A stretch of DNA of 10,985 bases from Erysipelotrichaceae bacterium (GTDB lineage Bacteria > Bacillota_I > Bacilli_A > Erysipelotrichales > Erysipelotrichaceae). The notes under the pieces were generated by a model. It saw only the letters and a program-made list of their open reading frames with translations. It ran no database searches and was not told the origin of the DNA. Location of the stretch: contig JAFZQL010000131.1 of the NCBI GenBank assembly GCA_017620435.1, positions 1 through 10,985 of the forward strand, in the 5' to 3' direction. Below, one piece after another: positions 7,502 to 10,985 of this stretch (the first letter of the stretch is position 1; each line of letters opens with the position of its first letter). A program made the translations under genes and the position numbers.

Positions 7502-7575
7502 AGTTTGTATTCCGGCGGGATCAGACTTGTGAAGAAGGCATCAAAGATCCTCCGGCATGGGGGATCTTTTTCTTC
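7502..7575 (+). promoter_or_regulatory. Transcription attenuator leader, PyrR-type candidate
   Basis: Three competing hairpins are visible. (1) Anti-antiterminator: 7502-7507 pairs with 7522-7527, T7508 bulges, and 7509-7513 pairs with 7517-7521. (2) Antiterminator: 7512-7522 pairs with 7546-7555 (ten pairs, C7516 bulged). (3) Terminator: 7543-7553 with 7559-7569. Structure 2 uses one strand of each of the others. The tip of hairpin 1 (ATTCCGGCGGGAT) resembles the PyrR-binding loop consensus ARUCCNGNGAGGYU: A-U, then a Watson-Crick pair (T-A in place of the R-Y pair), then U-G and C-G pairs, and a C-N-G-N-G loop. It is one base short, lacking the loop A. No purine riboswitch core motifs are seen. 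In the PyrR model, UMP-bound PyrR stabilises hairpin 1, the terminator forms and permease expression falls. Confidence 0.6.
7543..7575 (+). terminator. Leader (attenuator) terminator upstream of the permease
   Basis: AAAGATCCTCC (7543-7553) and GGGGGATCTTT (7559-7569) form an 11-bp stem with one T-G pair and loop GGCAT. A T-rich tail (TTCTTC) follows. It lies between the promoter and the coding start, so it must be conditional. Confidence 0.82.
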
Positions 7576-7591
7576 AAAAAACTCGTCGTAT

Positions 7592-7597
7592 AGGGGG
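7592..7597 (+). promoter_or_regulatory. Ribosome binding site that fixes the permease start at 7605
   Basis: AGGGGG lies 7 bases before the ATG at 7605. An in-frame ATG at 7557 falls in the loop of the leader terminator with no ribosome site, so the 16-residue extension it would add is not real. Confidence 0.8.
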
Positions 7598-7604
7598 TAA
7601 ACTT

Positions 7605-9032
7605 ATGTCTGCTAAATTCCAGCAAAAACAGGGCTATCTGCCTGATGAAACGCCATCTACAGGAAAACTCTTCCTTTATGCGCTTCAGCAGGTCGTCGTC
7701 ATGTTTCCTGCCACCATTACTGTCGCTCTGATCACAGGCTTTCAGGTCTCGACAACGATTTTCGCTTCCGGACTTGCGACCCTGTGTTTTATTTTAATTA
7801 CAAAACGCAGGATCCCTTTGTATTACGGATCTTCGTTTGCGTATCTCTCTGCAGTATTTGCCATGGCACTGGCCGAGGGTACTGAAGAACAGATCGCACT
7901 GTGGAATGCGACGGGCGTTCTGCCTGCCGAGATCATTTCCAAGGCTCAGTTCGGTATCATCATGTCCGGTTTCGTATCGATCGCTGCCGGTCTGATCGTA
8001 AAGAGATTCGGTGCCGAAAAGGTCGAGAAGTTCCTTCCGGCCTCCATTACCGGTTCCGTATCGATGGTCATCGGTCTGACACTGGCGGGCAATGCGATGT
8101 CCGACTTCCTGGGCATCGGCGGAAACGTCAACGGACTGGATGTCGTTCAGGGAAGTCCTGTCGCGACAGCCTGGCTGATCGTGGGCATCGTTACGTTCCT
8201 TTCCACCTGTATCTATTCCAGATATCTTAAGGGTCTCTTAAGTCAGCTGCCGCTGCTGCTGGGCGTACTGACCGGATGTGCCGTTTCCGCGCTGTTCTAC
8301 TTCGTCGGAGGCGTCAATCTGTTCCGTGCCGTTCCGGCTGAAGCGCTGGCTGCTTCGACCTGGAAACTGGGAGACGGTTCCATCTTTGCCTTGCCGGCAT
8401 TTACGCTGCCGAAATTCTCCATGAATGCCCTGGTCGGTATCATGCCGATCGCGATCGCGACAATTCCGGAATCCACAGCTCACATGTATCAGCTGGACAT
8501 CTATGTCAATGACGTTGCCAAGGAAAAAGGCAAAGGTCATTACGACCTGGTCAGCCTCTTAGGCGAGAACCTGGTCGGTGACGGTCTGTGCGATATGATT
8601 TCCGGATTTGTCGGAGGACCTGCTGGAACCAACTACGGCGAAAACATTTCCCTGATGGCGATTACGAGAGTCTTCTCCGTTCCGGTACTGATCGTCGCTT
8701 CGATCATTGCGATGGTCATATCCTGCTTCACGCCTCTGATCCAGGTGATCTACGGTATTCCTCTGGCTGTCATCGGCGGCATTGAAGTATACTGCTTCGG
8801 CGCCATCGCTGCACAGGGTATCGCAATTCTGATCGACAAGGGTGTATCGATGTTCGATTCCAAAAACATCGCCGTCATCGCTCTGGTCTGCATCGTCGGT
8901 TTGGGCGGACAGTACGCATTCGGCGGAAACATCCCGTTCTTCAACATGATGATCCCATGCGTTGCCGGTGCCGCGCTTTCAGGAATCATCCTGAATCTGA
9001 TCCTGACGCTTGGAGACAAGACGCAGGGATAA
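7605..9032 (+). CDS. uraA: Uracil permease, NCS2 (nucleobase:cation symporter-2) family
   Basis: 475 residues with about 14 membrane segments, the normal size for NCS2 transporters, which carry uracil or purines into the cell with a proton. Family landmarks are present: ALQQVVVMFPATI in TM1, YYGSSFAYLSAV in TM3, IPESTAHMYQL in TM8 (Glu289 and His293, with the Glu-x3-His spacing of UraA Glu241/His245) and GGPAGTNYGENISLMAITRV in TM10 (Glu346, matching UraA Glu290). The NYGEN motif is the uracil-clade signature; xanthine and urate carriers have a different, Gln-Asn-type motif there, so uracil is preferred although purine genes follow. A central 260s loop is somewhat longer than in the E. coli protein. 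Expression is probably controlled by the attenuator directly upstream. pyrP would be an equally fair symbol. Confidence 0.9.
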   Translation: MSAKFQQKQGYLPDETPSTGKLFLYALQQVVVMFPATITVALITGFQVSTTIFASGLATLCFILITKRRIPLYYGSSFAYLSAVFAMALAEGTEEQIALWNATGVLPAEIISKAQFGIIMSGFVSIAAGLIVKRFGAEKVEKFLPASITGSVSMVIGLTLAGNAMSDFLGIGGNVNGLDVVQGSPVATAWLIVGIVTFLSTCIYSRYLKGLLSQLPLLLGVLTGCAVSALFYFVGGVNLFRAVPAEALAASTWKLGDGSIFALPAFTLPKFSMNALVGIMPIAIATIPESTAHMYQLDIYVNDVAKEKGKGHYDLVSLLGENLVGDGLCDMISGFVGGPAGTNYGENISLMAITRVFSVPVLIVASIIAMVISCFTPLIQVIYGIPLAVIGGIEVYCFGAIAAQGIAILIDKGVSMFDSKNIAVIALVCIVGLGGQYAFGGNIPFFNMMIPCVAGAALSGIILNLILTLGDKTQG

Positions 9033-9055
9033 ACAAAACATCATAAAAACCAGAA

Positions 9056-9089
9056 AATAATACTTTAGTTTCACGGCTAAAGTATTATT
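9056..9089 (+). terminator. Perfect 13-bp AT-rich inverted repeat, probable terminator after the permease
   Basis: AATAATACTTTAG (9056-9068) is exactly complementary to CTAAAGTATTATT (9077-9089), with an 8-base loop (TTTCACGG). A T-rich stretch (ATATTTAT) follows, but not a clean T-run, and only 3 of 13 pairs are G-C. It lies 23 bases after the permease stop and 13 bases before the guaB ribosome site. It could instead be an operator or a conditional leader structure for guaB. I find no convincing separate promoter for guaB in this gap. Confidence 0.5.
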
Positions 9090-9115
9090 ATATTTATAAA
9101 CAAGGAGAGAAGATA

Positions 9116-10627
9116 ATGGCTAAACTGATGAGTGAAGTTTCCCGTACTTTTAATGAATATCTTCTGATACCGGGGCATACAACGAAGAAGTGCACACCGG
9201 AGAACGTTTCATTGAAGACACCGCTGGTCCGTTTTAAGAAAGGCGAAGAAGCGCAGCTGACCATGAACATTCCGATGGTATCCGCAATCATGCAGTCGGT
9301 ATCCGGAAGCAGGCTGGCTGTGGCTCTGGCGGCAGAAGGCGGCATAGCGTTTATCTATGGCGCTCAGCCGATCGATTCGCAGGCGGAAATGGTCCGCAAG
9401 GCCAAGAGTTACAAGGCAGGATTCGTACCGAGCGATTCCAATGTCAGACCGGACGCTACCTTAAGAGATGTTCTGGAACTGAAAGAAAGGACCGGACACT
9501 CGACGATGGCGGTAACGGAAGACGGAAGCAGAGAAGGTAAGCTTCTGGGTATCATTACTTCCAGAGACTATCGGGTATCCAGAACACCGATGGATGCCAA
9601 GGTCGAGAGCTTCATGACGCCGCTGGATAAACTGGTTACGGCAAAGGACAGTATCTCTTTGACGGAGGCAAACGACGTCATCTGGGAACACAAACTGAAC
9701 ACTTTGCCGATCGTGGATAAAAAAGGAAACCTGAAGGCACTGGTCTTCAGAAAAGACTATGAGACGCATAAGGATCATCCGAACGAACTCCTTGACGACA
9801 GCAAGCGTTATATTGTCGGAGCGGGCATCAACTCCAGAGACTATAAAGACAGAGTTCCTGCTCTTGTTGATGCGGGTGCAGATGTCCTGTGTATCGACTC
9901 CTCGGAAGGATTCTCCGACTGGCAGAAAGAAACACTGGACTGGATCCGCAAGAAATACAAAGGAAAAGTCAGGTGCGGTGCAGGTAATGTAGTCGACGCG
10001 GAAGGTTTCAACTTCCTGGCGGATGCCGGAGCGGACTTCATTAAAGTCGGTATCGGCGGAGGTTCGATCTGTATTACCAGGGAAACAAAAGGGATCGGCA
10101 GAGGACAGGCGACGGCACTGATGGAAGTATGCAAGGCCAGAGATTCCTACTACAAGAAGACAGGCATCTATGTACCGGTATGTTCCGACGGCGGCATTGT
10201 CTATGACCACCACATCACCCTGGCTCTGGCCATGGGCGCAGACTTCGTGATGCTGGGAAGATACTTCGCCAGATTCGACGAATCCCCGACCAACAAGGTC
10301 ATGATCAACGGAACCTACTATAAAGAATACTGGGGTGAAGGAAGCGCCAGAGCGCGTAACTGGCAGAGATACGACATGGGCGGAAGTCAGAAGCTCTCGT
10401 TCGAAGAGGGTGTCGATTCCTACGTGCCTTATGCCGGAAGCCTGAAAGAAAACGTCAGACTGACGACGCACAAGATCCGTTCCACCATGTGCAACTGCGG
10501 AGCGGTAACGATTCCGGAATTCCAGAAGAAAGCGAAACTGACGCTGGTGTCATCCACTTCGATCGTCGAAGGCGGAGCGCACGACGTCCTGTTAAAGAAC
10601 AATGACGGAGGTAAGGTAAATGGATAA
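9116..10627 (+). CDS. guaB: IMP dehydrogenase (Tritrichomonas-like type)
   Basis: 503 residues. It oxidises IMP to XMP with NAD+, the committed step to guanine nucleotides. The catalytic loop GGGSICITRE carries Cys319. The mobile flap has RNWQRYD, with the Arg418-Tyr419 pair that activates water. DSNV, GAGN, the phosphate-binding GGIVYD loop and the monovalent-cation loop (GIGGGSICI) are all present. Two CBS domains sit at about 105-225 (LLGIITSRDYRV, NTLPIVDKKGNLKALVFRKDY). Ribosome site AAGGAG lies 8 bases before the ATG. From memory, the sequence and even the residue numbers (Cys319, Arg418, Tyr419; length 503) match the Tritrichomonas foetus enzyme very closely, and less so the E. coli or Bacillus form. 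The stop overlaps the guaA start by 8 bases, indicating one operon and probably translational coupling. Confidence 0.96.
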   Translation: MAKLMSEVSRTFNEYLLIPGHTTKKCTPENVSLKTPLVRFKKGEEAQLTMNIPMVSAIMQSVSGSRLAVALAAEGGIAFIYGAQPIDSQAEMVRKAKSYKAGFVPSDSNVRPDATLRDVLELKERTGHSTMAVTEDGSREGKLLGIITSRDYRVSRTPMDAKVESFMTPLDKLVTAKDSISLTEANDVIWEHKLNTLPIVDKKGNLKALVFRKDYETHKDHPNELLDDSKRYIVGAGINSRDYKDRVPALVDAGADVLCIDSSEGFSDWQKETLDWIRKKYKGKVRCGAGNVVDAEGFNFLADAGADFIKVGIGGGSICITRETKGIGRGQATALMEVCKARDSYYKKTGIYVPVCSDGGIVYDHHITLALAMGADFVMLGRYFARFDESPTNKVMINGTYYKEYWGEGSARARNWQRYDMGGSQKLSFEEGVDSYVPYAGSLKENVRLTTHKIRSTMCNCGAVTIPEFQKKAKLTLVSSTSIVEGGAHDVLLKNNDGGKVNG

Positions 10628-10985
10628 AAGACCTTCAAACTTAAAGAGAATTACGACAAAGAAGGCCGCTGAAAAGTTCATCGATCAGCAGGTAAAAGCC
10701 ATACAGGAACAGGTAGGAGATAAGAAGGTCCTGCTGGCATTAAGCGGAGGCGTGGATTCTTCCGTGTGTGCAGCCCTGCTGATCAGGGCCATAGGCAAGC
10801 AGCTGGTCTGTGTGCATGTCAACCATGGCCTGTTAAGAAAAGGCGAACCGGAACAGGTCATCGAGGTCTTCCGCAACAACCTGGGTGCGGATCTGAGATA
10901 TGTCGATGCATCCAAGCTTTTCCTGAAGGAACTCAAAGGGGTTGCCGATCCGGAAACCAAGAGAAAGATCATCGGCAAGACTTTC
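10620..10985 (+). CDS. guaA: GMP synthetase, ATP-pyrophosphatase part (3' end beyond the window)
   Basis: 122 codons are visible. It converts XMP to GMP using ATP and ammonia. The ATP-PPase P-loop SGGVDSSV lies at residues 41-48, followed by VHVNHGLLRKGEPEQV and DPETKRKIIGKTF, all hallmarks of the GuaA synthetase domain. In E. coli and Bacillus GuaA this domain comes after a glutaminase (class I GATase) domain of about 200 residues; here only some 35 residues precede it, equivalent to the inter-domain linker. A GATase must come from elsewhere (separate subunit or a fusion past the edge), or ammonia is used directly. Start: GGAGG at 10607-10611, 8 bases before the ATG, with an 8-base overlap with guaB. 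Confidence 0.93.
   Translation, partial: MDKRPSNLKRITTKKAAEKFIDQQVKAIQEQVGDKKVLLALSGGVDSSVCAALLIRAIGKQLVCVHVNHGLLRKGEPEQVIEVFRNNLGADLRYVDASKLFLKELKGVADPETKRKIIGKTF

Noticed and set aside
7519..7553. BglG/LicT-type ribonucleic antiterminator site
   Set aside because: GGATC and GATCC flank an inner segment, but the conserved bases of the site are missing, the inner stem is only about 3 bp, and the downstream gene is not a sugar-uptake gene.
7498..7604. Purine (guanine/adenine) riboswitch before the permease
   Set aside because: The conserved purine-aptamer core around the three-way junction (TATA and TTCTACC-type segments) is absent, and the region before the terminator is too short for that aptamer.
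7557..7604. Extra 16 N-terminal residues of the permease
   Set aside because: The ATG at 7557 lies in the loop of the leader terminator without a ribosome site; AGGGGG at 7592 serves the ATG at 7605.
9461..10471. 336-codon minus-strand open frame opposite guaB
   Set aside because: guaB is unmistakable on the plus strand through the whole interval; the antisense frame has no ribosome site and no recognisable protein.

Overview
The window looks like a stretch of chromosome from a low-to-mid-GC anaerobic Bacillota. Erysipelotrichia or a Clostridia relative is my best guess, from gene content rather than any marker gene. The supporting signs are strong AGGAGG-type ribosome sites, short hairpin terminators with T-tracts, a secreted papain-like protease carrying InlB-type repeats, and a lysoplasmalogenase-like membrane protein. 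Spacing is tight, and I see no mobile element, CRISPR array, tRNA or rRNA.

Left part (1-5980). The 3' part of a gene with a possible EVE/PUA-like domain runs in from the left edge and ends at a hairpin terminator. The -10 box of the next gene lies directly behind that terminator. The next gene encodes a secreted protein of about 1690 residues: signal peptide, complete C1 (papain-type) peptidase, lectin-like domain, five InlB B-repeats, a chitobiase-C-like module, seven tandem beta-type repeats and a final InlB repeat. A hairpin terminator flanked by A- and T-tracts separates it from the convergent genes.

Middle part (5991-7400, minus strand). There are two small membrane-protein genes. One has four membrane segments and a Cys/His C-terminal domain. 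The other resembles YhhN/TMEM86 lysoplasmalogenases.

Right part (7463-10985, plus strand). A clear promoter leads into a leader RNA that can fold into three mutually exclusive hairpins (anti-antiterminator, antiterminator, terminator) ahead of a UraA-type uracil permease. The 5' hairpin resembles the PyrR-binding loop, so pyrimidine-controlled attenuation is a concrete hypothesis. A long AT-rich inverted repeat follows, then guaB (IMP dehydrogenase), which overlaps by 8 bases the start of a GMP synthetase gene truncated by the window edge. guaB-guaA is the IMP to XMP to GMP branch. The IMPDH closely resembles the Tritrichomonas foetus enzyme, as I recall its sequence, and the GMP synthetase starts directly with its ATP-pyrophosphatase domain, without the usual N-terminal glutaminase domain. 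Together, the right part handles nucleobase uptake and guanine nucleotide synthesis.
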